A stretch of DNA of 64,000 bases, taken from Actinomycetota bacterium (GTDB lineage: Bacteria > Actinomycetota > Actinomycetes > Actinomycetales > Microbacteriaceae). Location: the NCBI GenBank assembly GCA_009698805.1, contig WLPL01000001.1, positions 1 to 64,000 on the forward strand, in the 5' to 3' direction. The notes under the pieces were generated by a model. It saw only the letters and a list, made by a program, of their open reading frames with translations. It ran no database searches and was not told the DNA's origin. Numbering within the stretch: the stretch's first letter is position 1; each line of letters opens with the position of its first letter. Both the position numbers and the translations under genes were made by a program. Positions 1 to 7,663 of the stretch are shown here, one piece after another.

Positions 1-877
1 CGACGAGTATGACGACCGCGCAATGTGCGGTGAGGCTTGGATCATGCCACTCAGCCGCATGGCTTCTTGGGTCGGCCCTGGTGAATACCACCAGACCTTC
101 AACTTCGGCTACATGTTTGCCGACTGGAAGAAGGAAGCCCAGCGCAAAAGCATCACCGAATCACTCGAGGCTTTCGGCAATGTCGGCGCACCGAGCACCT
201 GGGTGTTCTCGAACCACGACGTGATTCGTCACGTTTCTCGCTTCGGAATGGCCAACGGCGTCCCTCAGGGCGACGGAATCGGCCCAAACAGCGAACAACC
301 AGACGAAGCTCGCGGGCTACGTAAGGGTCGCGCGGCAACCGCCTTCATGCTCGGGCTACCCGGTGGCGCCTACCTATACCAAGGTGAAGAACTAGGACTC
401 CCGGAGCACACCACACTCGAAGGTAAGTACCGCGAAGACCCAACCTGGTTCAGAACCAACGGCGAGCGCGTCGGCCGCGACGGCTGCCGCGTTCCCCTGC
501 CCTGGGAGGCTGGCGTCAACGAGTCAAATGGTTTCTCGACCAGCTCAGGCAACGGATGGCTGCCACAGCCAGAGAGCTACAGGCGTTACGCCCGTGACAC
601 GCAAGAAGGTCAACCCGGTTCAACCCTTGAGCTTTACAAATCACTACTGAAGATTCGCAAAGCGCACGACCTCGGTGCCGGCGACTTCTCGTGGGCTCCC
701 GAGTTCGAAAACGAAAACTCGCTCGCCTACATCAACAAGGGCATCTTGGTTCTCGCAAACTTCGAAGGTCACCCGGTCACCTTGCCTGCGGGCGAGATCC
801 TGGTAACCACCCAGCACGACCTCCGCGTTGAGGGCGAGCTTGAGCACGACCAGACCGTTTGGATCAAGCTCAAGTAA
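1..877 (+). CDS. Alpha-glucosidase, GH13 family (C-terminal part, cut by window start)
   Basis: The reading frame is open from base 2, so the 5' end lies outside the window; the ATG at 23 in the ORF track is internal. The visible part begins just before the GH13 region III acid/base motif (AMCGEAW) and carries region IV (SNHDVIRH), the YLYQGEELGLPEHTT stretch and the C-terminal beta domain. GH13 enzymes of this type (oligo-1,6-glucosidase / maltase group) release glucose from short alpha-glucosides in the cytoplasm. The next gene is a close paralogue in the same order of motifs. Its stop overlaps the next start as TAATG, indicating an operon. Exact substrate cannot be read from the sequence. 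Confidence 0.93.
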   Translation, partial: DEYDDRAMCGEAWIMPLSRMASWVGPGEYHQTFNFGYMFADWKKEAQRKSITESLEAFGNVGAPSTWVFSNHDVIRHVSRFGMANGVPQGDGIGPNSEQPDEARGLRKGRAATAFMLGLPGGAYLYQGEELGLPEHTTLEGKYREDPTWFRTNGERVGRDGCRVPLPWEAGVNESNGFSTSSGNGWLPQPESYRRYARDTQEGQPGSTLELYKSLLKIRKAHDLGAGDFSWAPEFENENSLAYINKGILVLANFEGHPVTLPAGEILVTTQHDLRVEGELEHDQTVWIKLK

Positions 878-2541
878 TGCAATTGGTTTCGGGCGCCCAC
901 CACTCACCTTTCATCTCGAGTGAGTGGTGGCGCTCGGCCATCATCTACCAGATCTACCCGCGCTCGTTTGTCGACGGCAACGGCGACGGCATGGGCGACC
1001 TGCCCGGCATCACCTCGCGCCTAGGTTCGCTCGCCTCGCTGGGCATCGACGCCATTTGGCTATCCCCCATTATGCGCTCCCCGCAAAAAGACGCCGGCTA
1101 CGACGTCTCTGACTACACCGATGTCGACCCGCTCTTTGGCACACTTGCCGATTTCGACGCCATGGTGGGCAGGGCACACGAACTCGGGTTGAGAGTCCTC
1201 GTTGATCTCGTGCCAAACCACACCTCAGACCAACACAAATGGTTTCAAGCAGCCCTCGCAGCGCCTAAGGGCTCGCCGGAGCGCGCTTTCTACCACTTCA
1301 AAGAGGGCAAAGGCCTAGACGGCGAACTGCCACCGAACAATTGGCTTTCGATGTTTGGTGGCCCTGCCTGGACGCGCGTCGAAGACGGCTCGTGGTACTG
1401 CCACCTGTTTGATTCAAGCCAGCCAGATCTGAACTGGGAGAACCCCGCGGTTCAAGAGGCGTTCGAAGAGATTTTGCGCTTCTGGCTCGATCGCGAAGTC
1501 GACGGTTTCAGGGTTGACCAACCGCATGCGATGGGCAAGGCCGATGGCTTGCCAGACCACCCCGACGTCGACCGTGCGGGTGCCGGCTTTATTGAGGGCG
1601 AGCCGAGCCCGCCGATGTGGTTTCAAGCATCGGTTCACCCGATCTTCAGGCGCTGGCGTCAAATCTTGGACTCCTACCCCGGCGAGCGCGCAATGTGCGG
1701 CGAGGCTTACGTGCTGCCGCTTAGCTTCATGGCCCTCTGGGTTCGCAACGACGAGTTTCACCAAACCTTCAACTTTCGCTACCTCGACAGCGAGTGGAAG
1801 CCCGAGATTCTCTTTGCCACAATCAACGAATCGTTTAAGGCGTTCGATTCTGTTGGCGCCCCAAGCACCTGGGTGCTTTCGAACCACGACATCATTCGTC
1901 ACGCGTCTCGAATGGGTGGCGTAGTCGGCAGACCAACCGCCTCAGACGGCATTGGCCCGAGCGACCCACAGCCCGACCGCGAGCTAGGTCTTCGGCGAGC
2001 GCGCGGTGCGACCCTGTTCACCCTCGCACTACCCGGCTCAACCTATCTATACCAAGGTGAAGAACTCGGCCTGCCAGAGCACACAACAATCGCCCCGGAG
2101 TTTCGCCAAGACCCGACCTTCTTTAGAACCGGAGGCGAGCGAGTCGGCCGAGACGGTTGCCGCGTGCCATTGCCTTGGGAGTCTGGCGCGGGTGCCGCAA
2201 ACGGGTTCAACCAAACAGGCAAGGCGTGGATTCCGCAACCTGAGCTCTACGCCGAATACTCGCGAGACCAGCAAGAGGGCGTCGAAGGTTCGACGCTCGA
2301 AATGTATAAGCACGCACTCAGGCTCCGCAAAGTGCTGGGCCTAGGCAATGGTTCGTTCGACTGGGAGCCCGAATACACGAACGCTACGACACTCGGCTAC
2401 CGCAACGGCGGCGTCCTTGTGATTCACAACTTTGGCCAAGAAGCCATTGAATTGCCACAAGGCGAGGTCATTGCTTCTAGCGCAAATGCCGCTAGCGTTG
2501 GCATTGAGCCAGACCAGACGGTTTGGTTGAAAACCAAGTAG
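877..2541 (+). CDS. Alpha-glucosidase, GH13 family (second, complete copy)
   Basis: Start taken at the ATG at 877, which overlaps the preceding stop (TAATG); the ORF track starts at a TTG at 859. The 554-residue protein has all four GH13 regions: region I DLVPNH (about 110-115), region II GFRVD with nucleophile Asp214, region III GEAY with acid/base Glu276, region IV NHD (336-338). N-terminal EWWRSAIIYQIYPRSF is typical of oligo-1,6-glucosidase/alpha-glucosidases. No signal peptide, so cytoplasmic. Substrate preference (maltose, isomaltose, trehalulose, sucrose) is not decidable here. It is co-directional with a heliorhodopsin only 11 nt downstream and a LacI regulator beyond, suggesting an alpha-glucoside utilisation locus. 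Confidence 0.94.
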   Translation: MQLVSGAHHSPFISSEWWRSAIIYQIYPRSFVDGNGDGMGDLPGITSRLGSLASLGIDAIWLSPIMRSPQKDAGYDVSDYTDVDPLFGTLADFDAMVGRAHELGLRVLVDLVPNHTSDQHKWFQAALAAPKGSPERAFYHFKEGKGLDGELPPNNWLSMFGGPAWTRVEDGSWYCHLFDSSQPDLNWENPAVQEAFEEILRFWLDREVDGFRVDQPHAMGKADGLPDHPDVDRAGAGFIEGEPSPPMWFQASVHPIFRRWRQILDSYPGERAMCGEAYVLPLSFMALWVRNDEFHQTFNFRYLDSEWKPEILFATINESFKAFDSVGAPSTWVLSNHDIIRHASRMGGVVGRPTASDGIGPSDPQPDRELGLRRARGATLFTLALPGSTYLYQGEELGLPEHTTIAPEFRQDPTFFRTGGERVGRDGCRVPLPWESGAGAANGFNQTGKAWIPQPELYAEYSRDQQEGVEGSTLEMYKHALRLRKVLGLGNGSFDWEPEYTNATTLGYRNGGVLVIHNFGQEAIELPQGEVIASSANAASVGIEPDQTVWLKTK

Positions 2542-2552
2542 AGAGGTAAACC

Positions 2553-3362
2553 ATGGCTCGCAAGATCTATGACACCGATCAGCAAATCACCCGCCTGCGC
2601 AGATACAACATCGTCGCCGGCTTCATGCACCTCATTCAGGCAGTCACCTTCGGTTCGTTTCTAGCCTCGCTACCGAGCCAGGTCGACTTTCCGGTAAAGA
2701 TCCAGTACATGACCGGCCCTCCGGGTTCACCACTACCTCCAGAGACCGTGACCCTGTTCAACATCAACCTTGGAGTCGGAGTTGTCGCGTTCCTCGCGAT
2801 GTCTGCATTCTTCCACTTCTTGATCTCGTCGCCATGGTTCTTCAAGCGCTACGCAGCCGGGCTAAAACTAAACCACAACTACTTCAGATGGGTCGAGTAC
2901 TCACTCAGTTCCTCTGTGATGATCTGGCTGATCGCTCAGCTCTGTGGCGTAAACGACATGGCGGCCCTGTTCTCAATCTTCGCGGTCAACGCGTCGATGA
3001 TTATGTTCGGTGCCCTCCAGGAGAAATACGAAAAGCCTGGAAACAAGAAGGCCCTGCCTTTCATCTTTGGTTGCATGACCGGAATCGTTCCTTGGGTCAT
3101 CATCTTCATCTACACGCTGCAGCCAGGAAGCACGAGCGCTCAGAAGGTGCCAGGTTTCGTCATCGGCATCATCGTTTCGCTGTTCATCTTCTTCAACACC
3201 TTCGCCATCAACCAGGCTCTTCAGTACCGCCAGGTTGGCAAGTGGGCTAACTACCTTCGCGGCGAGCGCGCATACATCACGCTCAGCTTGGTAGCCAAGT
3301 CGATTCTTGCTTGGCAGGTGTTCTCGGGAGCAATCGTTCCTGTGCTCACCGGCACCAACTAG
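2553..3362 (+). CDS. Heliorhodopsin
   Basis: 269 residues, seven hydrophobic segments. Helix 3 holds the heliorhodopsin signature FRWVEYSLSSSVM with the counterion Glu115, and the last helix ITLSLVAKSILAW contains the retinal Schiff-base lysine Lys249; both sit 8 residues later than Glu107/Lys241 of the type protein 48C12, as expected for a true family member. NASMIMFG (helix 4-5) and FFNTFAINQALQYR (helix 6) also match the family. Heliorhodopsins bind retinal, have inverted topology (N terminus inside), show slow photocycles and are thought to sense light or regulate partner proteins rather than pump ions. An AGAGAGG Shine-Dalgarno precedes the ATG. The gene starts 11 nt after the glucosidase stop, so it should share its transcript, and ends at a strong terminator. 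Confidence 0.93.
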   Translation: MARKIYDTDQQITRLRRYNIVAGFMHLIQAVTFGSFLASLPSQVDFPVKIQYMTGPPGSPLPPETVTLFNINLGVGVVAFLAMSAFFHFLISSPWFFKRYAAGLKLNHNYFRWVEYSLSSSVMIWLIAQLCGVNDMAALFSIFAVNASMIMFGALQEKYEKPGNKKALPFIFGCMTGIVPWVIIFIYTLQPGSTSAQKVPGFVIGIIVSLFIFFNTFAINQALQYRQVGKWANYLRGERAYITLSLVAKSILAWQVFSGAIVPVLTGTN

Positions 3363-3384
3363 CAGCAGTTACAGCCACAAAAAG

Positions 3385-3414
3385 AAAACCCCAGCCGTGG
3401 AGGGCTGGGGTTTT
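3385..3414. terminator. Bidirectional Rho-independent terminator
   Basis: Perfect 12-bp stem AAAACCCCAGCC / GGCTGGGGTTTT with a 6-nt loop. On the plus strand it ends the glucosidase-heliorhodopsin operon; on the minus strand it lies 2 nt beyond the 3' end of tRNA-Tyr and is followed by TTTTCTTTTT, a better T tract than on the plus side. One hairpin therefore appears to serve both. Confidence 0.9.
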
Positions 3415-3416
3415 CG

Positions 3417-3498
3417 TGGCTAGTGAGGGATTCGAACCCCCGAAGGCTGAGCCGTCTGATTTACAGTCAGATCCCTTTGGCCGCTAGGGTAACTAGCC
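3417..3498 (-). tRNA. tRNA-Tyr (anticodon GUA)
   Basis: 82 nt class II tRNA. Acceptor stem GGCTAGT/ACTAGCC, anticodon arm TCTGA-CTGTAAA-TCAGA with anticodon GTA, long variable arm, and T arm with GGTTCGAATCC. The 3' CCA is not encoded. It runs against the heliorhodopsin gene and shares its terminator. Confidence 0.95.
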
Positions 3499-3583
3499 AG
3501 TACGCCTTGGCTCACCTGTAATCAGCTGAGCCAACGCGCTTGGTCAAGAATACCCGAAGTTTTGGTGAAGATGACAATCGGAC

Positions 3584-3606
3584 TAGATTTGTAAGACGCT
3601 TACAAA
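3584..3606 (+). promoter_or_regulatory. Promoter -10 and LacI-type operator of the regulator gene
   Basis: TAGATT (3584-3589) fits an actinobacterial -10. Overlapping its end is a 19-bp palindrome TTTGTAAG-ACG-CTTACAAA (3588-3606) with perfect 8-bp arms, resembling operators of LacI/GalR-family repressors. It covers the expected start of transcription of the downstream LacI-type gene, implying autorepression. The centre is 3 nt, whereas many LacI operators have an even CG centre. Confidence 0.7.
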
Positions 3607-3632
3607 TATTTCTGCAAAAACTCGAGGTTTAC

Positions 3633-4664
3633 ATGGTTGGCATTGAACAAGTTGCAGCGCTTGCAGGGGTTTCTACTGCAACGGTCTCTCGCGCACTACG
3701 CGGCAAGGAGCATGTAAGCAAGAAAGCCGAAGAGAAGGTCAAGGCCGCTGCGAAGGAGCTTGGCTACGTTGCTTCCGCCAGCGCCTCGCAGTTGGCATCG
3801 GGTAAAACCCTAAACATTGGCGTGGTTTTGCCGTTCATCGATCGCTGGTTTTTCTCGGTGGTCCTCGAAGGGATCGAAACAACTCTCATCGAGCACGGTT
3901 ACGACCTCACCCTTTACAACCTTTCTGGCGGGCCAGAGCAGCGCAAGAAGGTATTCAACGAATTCTTGATGCGCAAGCGCGTTGACGGCGTATTGACCAT
4001 TGCGGTGAACCCGTCAGACCGCGAACTCGAAAGCCTGAACCGAACCGGCAAGCCGGTCATTGGAATCGGCGGGGCGATCTCTGGAGCGAGAGCCCTAACC
4101 ATCGACGACGTGGCAGCCGGACGGCTCGCGACCGATCACCTACTCTCGCTGGGTCACAAGAAGGTAGGTTTCATCGGCGGGATTCCCGGCAATGACACCG
4201 AGTTCAACCAGCCAGACCTGCGCGAGCTCGGTTATGTGGCCGCGCTCGAGGCGGCCGGGCTCCAACTGCGCGATAACTGGATCGCCCAGGCCAACTACAC
4301 GATCGAGGGTGCCTACAGGGCGGCGAAGCAGATGCTTGGCAACCCGCGTCACGCCCCAACCGCGATTTTCTGCTCCTCAGACGAAATGGGCTTCGGCACC
4401 ATCATGGCCGCCAAGGACCTAGGTCTTCGGGTTCCGCAAGACATCTCGGTGATCGGTTTGGACGACCACGACATGTCGGAGTTCTTTGGCCTTTCGACGA
4501 TCTCGCAGTCGCCTCGGCTTCAGGGCAAGCGTGCGGCCGAGCTTCTTCTGGCGCTGATCGAGGCGGGGACGACCGGTGAAGTCAATGTCGAAGAGGTTAC
4601 CGAGTGGCCGGTTCAACTCGTCGTGCGCTCGTCAACCGCGCGCGCAACTCCACTCGCCCGCTAA
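3633..4664 (+). CDS. LacI-family transcriptional regulator
   Basis: Start set at the ATG at 3633 because the helix-turn-helix begins immediately (VGIEQVAALAGVSTATVSRALRG) and GAGG lies just upstream; the ORF-track TTG at 3540 would place the operator inside the coding region. 343 residues, the usual length of the family: N-terminal LacI HTH (about 3-25), hinge, then a periplasmic-binding-protein-like sugar domain (LNIGVVLPF, VDGVLTIAVNP, IGLDDHDMSEFFGLSTISQ). It likely represses itself and the alpha-glucoside genes on the other side of tRNA-Tyr until an inducer sugar binds; the target set is inferred from position. Confidence 0.9.
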   Translation: MVGIEQVAALAGVSTATVSRALRGKEHVSKKAEEKVKAAAKELGYVASASASQLASGKTLNIGVVLPFIDRWFFSVVLEGIETTLIEHGYDLTLYNLSGGPEQRKKVFNEFLMRKRVDGVLTIAVNPSDRELESLNRTGKPVIGIGGAISGARALTIDDVAAGRLATDHLLSLGHKKVGFIGGIPGNDTEFNQPDLRELGYVAALEAAGLQLRDNWIAQANYTIEGAYRAAKQMLGNPRHAPTAIFCSSDEMGFGTIMAAKDLGLRVPQDISVIGLDDHDMSEFFGLSTISQSPRLQGKRAAELLLALIEAGTTGEVNVEEVTEWPVQLVVRSSTARATPLAR

Positions 4665-5495
4665 CTAAAAATGGATCATCCTGGACGCCAAGTCGAGAGT
4701 CGTATTTTCGGAAAGCTTCTGAGGGTCGGGGCTAAAGTAGTCGACTCTGGCTTTCCAGTTTTTGGCATCGACGTTGATCTTGAAATCAAACCAACCAGAC
4801 GCGCTACCTAGCCACACTTTATTGTCAGATCCAAATGGGCTTCCGACCCCTCGGAACGTCAGTTTCTGCCCCACTATTTCAAATGGAATTTTGTTAGAGA
4901 GTACGTAACGAAGTTTGGAGAGCTCGTAATTCACCACGTCTGGCAAGTTACCCGGTCCAAACGAAAGTTCGGTAGCCATTTGAGCGCGCAGAAAGACGTC
5001 GACTGAAGGTTTCTGCACTTGGCACTGGGTTTTGAACCAAGTTCCAATGTTGAATATCTCGAAACCCCTCAGAGAACATTTGCTTGCATTGAGTCTGACC
5101 AAATTATTAGCGTAAGACACCTGCATCTTGGGGAATACATACTCGCGAGACATTTTTTTTCCCGCAGAGTTCAAGCTTTGGTAGGAAATTTCTTCGTATT
5201 TGAGCCCGTACACCCGCAGAATCTGCTGCACTGGCTTTCTATATGTGGTTAAAACATCTTCTGCGCCACGCTTTTTGTAGAACACAAGCATCGAGTCAAG
5301 GTCTGCACCCAGACGTGCAATCAACCTTTTCGCCGCGAGCTTGGATGATGGACTCCAGTGAACACCTTCCGAAACTTGCACTTCATCCGACCAATTCGCG
5401 AACCCGGAAATTGTAATGGGGTCTGAGACGGCTGGCGCTTCAAAAGTGCTACCCAAAGGCAACAAAACACAGAACAGAGCAAAAAGGAAACGCAT
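4665..5495 (-). CDS. Secreted protein of unknown function, partner of the CHAP protein
   Basis: 276 residues. A short N-terminal hydrophobic stretch (MRFLFALFCVLLPLG) looks like a signal peptide; the rest is soluble with no motif I recognise. The start codon lies 4 nt after the stop of the CHAP-domain gene, so the two are co-transcribed and probably act together outside the membrane. Base composition is visibly AT-richer than neighbouring genes, hinting at transfer. It could be an immunity, adaptor or cell-wall binding protein; nothing in the sequence decides this. Confidence 0.75.
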   Translation of the reverse strand: MRFLFALFCVLLPLGSTFEAPAVSDPITISGFANWSDEVQVSEGVHWSPSSKLAAKRLIARLGADLDSMLVFYKKRGAEDVLTTYRKPVQQILRVYGLKYEEISYQSLNSAGKKMSREYVFPKMQVSYANNLVRLNASKCSLRGFEIFNIGTWFKTQCQVQKPSVDVFLRAQMATELSFGPGNLPDVVNYELSKLRYVLSNKIPFEIVGQKLTFRGVGSPFGSDNKVWLGSASGWFDFKINVDAKNWKARVDYFSPDPQKLSENTTLDLASRMIHF

Positions 5496-5499
5496 GCGG

Positions 5500-6141
5500 C
5501 TAAGGGGTTTGAAGTGGCTGCAGAGTGGCCACAGGCGGCTTCCCTATGCCTCCACTTCCGCCTCCACCTCCACCGCTATAAATCGGCAACCCAATAAAAT
5601 TATCTGGCCAGGGAATTACGCCGAGGGTTTGGTTCGCGTAAAGTATGCGTTGTGATGTGATCTTTAACCCGTAATTGTCATCAGAAATCACTATTGAAGC
5701 AACGGATCCACTGGCTGTGTAGTTGACAGCTTCAATCCACGCAACGTGCCCGAAGTTCCATTGTGCGATGTCACCGACAAAGGGAACTTTCCCGATGTTC
5801 GCAGCTGGCTCAAATTTCCTCACGTTGATGTCCCAGTCGGCTGCATCCCCAAATCGGTTGTAAGAGGCCTGGTAGTAACCCATCTCTTGATAGAACCTAA
5901 ATGCGACGTAGGAAGTGCAATTGTGCGCGATGTGTCCGCCATTCTTGTCAGTGTCGTACCCGTAAGGGCCGTCGTACCCTGCGTAACCCGTGACGCCAGA
6001 GTAATTCTTATTTGTACACGCGTATCCTGAATCCTTGCAGAGCCAATCGTTTTGGGGGATCGCGGCAAAGGCAGGAGAGCCTAGAGTCAATGCAAGCACG
6101 GAGCTGGAGAGAAAAGCGAAGAACCTGTTTGAGTTTTTCAA
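5500..6141 (-). CDS. Secreted CHAP-domain protein (predicted peptidoglycan amidase/endopeptidase)
   Basis: The track ORF starts at 6180, but the TTG at 6141 is preceded by GAGGGG at 6-nt spacing and yields a clean signal peptide (MKNSNRFFAFLSSSVLALTL...AFA). The CHAP fold is recognised from HNCTSYVAFR with catalytic Cys75, FGHVAWIEAV with His132, and the following VISDDNYG strand. CHAP enzymes cleave amide bonds in peptidoglycan stem peptides or cross-bridges. After the domain comes a Gly-rich linker (GGGGGGSGG) and a short Pro-rich tail with no wall-anchor motif. Sequence is AT-richer than neighbours, and it shares an operon with the unknown secreted gene downstream. Confidence 0.85.
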   Translation of the reverse strand: MKNSNRFFAFLSSSVLALTLGSPAFAAIPQNDWLCKDSGYACTNKNYSGVTGYAGYDGPYGYDTDKNGGHIAHNCTSYVAFRFYQEMGYYQASYNRFGDAADWDINVRKFEPAANIGKVPFVGDIAQWNFGHVAWIEAVNYTASGSVASIVISDDNYGLKITSQRILYANQTLGVIPWPDNFIGLPIYSGGGGGGSGGIGKPPVATLQPLQTP

Positions 6142-6189
6142 GATCTTCCCCTCAATATTTTGGCGAATTTGTCTTCGCAAAATAAATAC

Positions 6190-6195
6190 TAAACT
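6190..6195 (+). promoter_or_regulatory. -10 element, leaderless promoter of the yajQ-type gene
   Basis: TAAACT ends exactly 6 nt before the ATG at 6202, so transcription should begin at the start codon. No Shine-Dalgarno is present. Confidence 0.65.
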
Positions 6196-6201
6196 TTGGC
6201 C

Positions 6202-6690
6202 ATGGCTGATTCATCATTCGACATCGTCTCAAAAGTAGACAAAATGGAGGCGGACAACGCCCTCAACCAGGCTCAGAAAGAAATTGAGCAACGCTATGAC
6301 TTCAAGGGCGTTGGTGCCTCGATCGAATACTCTGGCGAAAAGATTCTCATGAAGGCCTCGAGTGAAGAGCGCGTCAAGGCGGTGCTCGACGTCTTTCAGT
6401 CAAAGCTGGTCAAGCGCGGAATCTCGCTAAAGAGTTTTGAAGATGGGGAGCCTTACCCTTCTGGCAAGGAATACCGGATTGAGGGAACCCTCAAGAGTGG
6501 GATCGATCAGGAGAACGCCAAGAAGATTGCGAAGATCATTCGTGAAGAGGGCCCGAAGTCGGTTAAGAGCCAGATTCAGGGAGACGAGCTGCGGGTTCAG
6601 TCAAAGAACCGCGACGACCTACAAGAGGTTATTGCGCTGCTGAGATCGACCGAGCTTCCGATCGACATTCAGTTCACCAACTACCGCTAG
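6202..6690 (+). CDS. YajQ-family nucleotide-binding protein
   Basis: ATG at 6202 chosen over the TTG at 6196 because the family begins [13 protein letters not shown]. 162 residues, the normal length, with the conserved [17 protein letters not shown] and the terminal [14 protein letters not shown]. YajQ proteins are small cytosolic proteins that bind nucleotides; in some proteobacteria homologues bind cyclic di-GMP and act with a transcription factor. The role in actinobacteria is not established. The gene converges with the SPFH gene, sharing 4 nt at the stops. Confidence 0.92.
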   Translation: MADSSFDIVSKVDKMEADNALNQAQKEIEQRYDFKGVGASIEYSGEKILMKASSEERVKAVLDVFQSKLVKRGISLKSFEDGEPYPSGKEYRIEGTLKSGIDQENAKKIAKIIREEGPKSVKSQIQGDELRVQSKNRDDLQEVIALLRSTELPIDIQFTNYR

Positions 6691-7640
6691 GGCTTCTTTT
6701 TAGGCTTCGGGGTTTTCACTCCGGTCGGTAGCACCGTCATTCCCTGCAAGCGCCTGAGCGCTTCTTCTGCGGTTGCCAGATTGCCATCGATAAAGATCGT
6801 GTTGCCCGCGCCCTCTCGGGCTGCATCGCGAATTGTCTCTGTCCACATCGAGAAAGCGATGATGGCGGGGTCGAGCCCGTGGGTTGCCAAGAGTTCGGCT
6901 GATTCGCCAAAACCCTCGGCGAGTGCCTTGCGGAACGCGGCCAGACCTTCACCTCTTAGTCGCGCGGCAGTGGCCTCATTTTCGGCCGAGATGCGAATTG
7001 CGGCACCCTCGGCTTCGGCCTCTTTGGTTCGAGTAATAAGTAGCGCCTGACCCTCGGCTTCGGCCGCGATCTTCAGGTTGGTGGCTGCGACGATGCGTGA
7101 CATCGAGTCGGTTACGGCTTCGTCAAACGAAAGCTCAGTTACCTGGAGGTCGACCACCTGGTAACCCCAGCCCGAAAGCTGCTCATCTAGGGTCTGCTTG
7201 GCGTGGCTGACGATCTCGGCGCGAAGCCCAAGAACCTCGCTCTGCTTGCGGGTGGCGACAAACTCTCGAACGCTCGCTTCAACGGCGCTCTTGAGGGCCA
7301 CGTAAAAAGACTGGTCGTCAATGAACTTGAAGGCAACGAGTTTCACGGTGTCTGGGTCGTGGTCGCTGACGGTGAAGATCACCGTGGTGGTGAAGTGGAC
7401 CATGGCCTGGTCGTTGGTGATGGTGGTGAACTTGAGCTGCTCGGTGCGGTTCTGAATGTAGACAGTGCGGTTGATGCGCTCGAAAATTGGCACCAGAAAG
7501 TTCAGGCCAGGCCGCATGATTCGGCGATACTTGCCAAACATGGTCACGACAGCGACGGTGGCTTGGCCAACCGTGCGAAGCGAGAGCGAAAGAATAATCA
7601 GTACTAGGGCGACAATGACGCCGGTGACAATGAGTTCCAT
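6687..7640 (-). CDS. SPFH/stomatin-like (paraslipin) membrane protein
   Basis: 317 residues. One N-terminal transmembrane helix ([20 protein letters not shown]) is followed by a band-7/SPFH domain ([33 protein letters not shown]) and an Ala/Glu-rich coiled-coil (about 190-235: [21 protein letters not shown]), ending in a basic Pro/Lys tail. Such proteins oligomerise in the membrane, organise microdomains and often modulate proteases such as FtsH. No NfeD gene is adjacent, which is the usual partner of many bacterial paraslipins. Start at the ATG with a leaderless-type promoter. Confidence 0.88.
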   Translation of the reverse strand: MELIVTGVIVALVLIILSLSLRTVGQATVAVVTMFGKYRRIMRPGLNFLVPIFERINRTVYIQNRTEQLKFTTITNDQAMVHFTTTVIFTVSDHDPDTVKLVAFKFIDDQSFYVALKSAVEASVREFVATRKQSEVLGLRAEIVSHAKQTLDEQLSGWGYQVVDLQVTELSFDEAVTDSMSRIVAATNLKIAAEAEGQALLITRTKEAEAEGAAIRISAENEATAARLRGEGLAAFRKALAEGFGESAELLATHGLDPAIIAFSMWTETIRDAAREGAGNTIFIDGNLATAEEALRRLQGMTVLPTGVKTPKPKKKP

Positions 7641-7647
7641 GTGCGCA

Positions 7648-7653
7648 ATTCTA
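7648..7653 (-). promoter_or_regulatory. -10 element, leaderless promoter of the SPFH gene
   Basis: TAGAAT on the minus strand ends 7 nt before the ATG at 7640; transcription start should coincide with the start codon. Confidence 0.6.
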
Positions 7654-7663
7654 CGCCTGAGAA

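Noticed and set aside
1414-1902. 162-aa ORF antisense to the second alpha-glucosidase
   Set aside because: Mirror of a clear GH13 gene in GC-biased codons; no domain, ribosome site or promoter.
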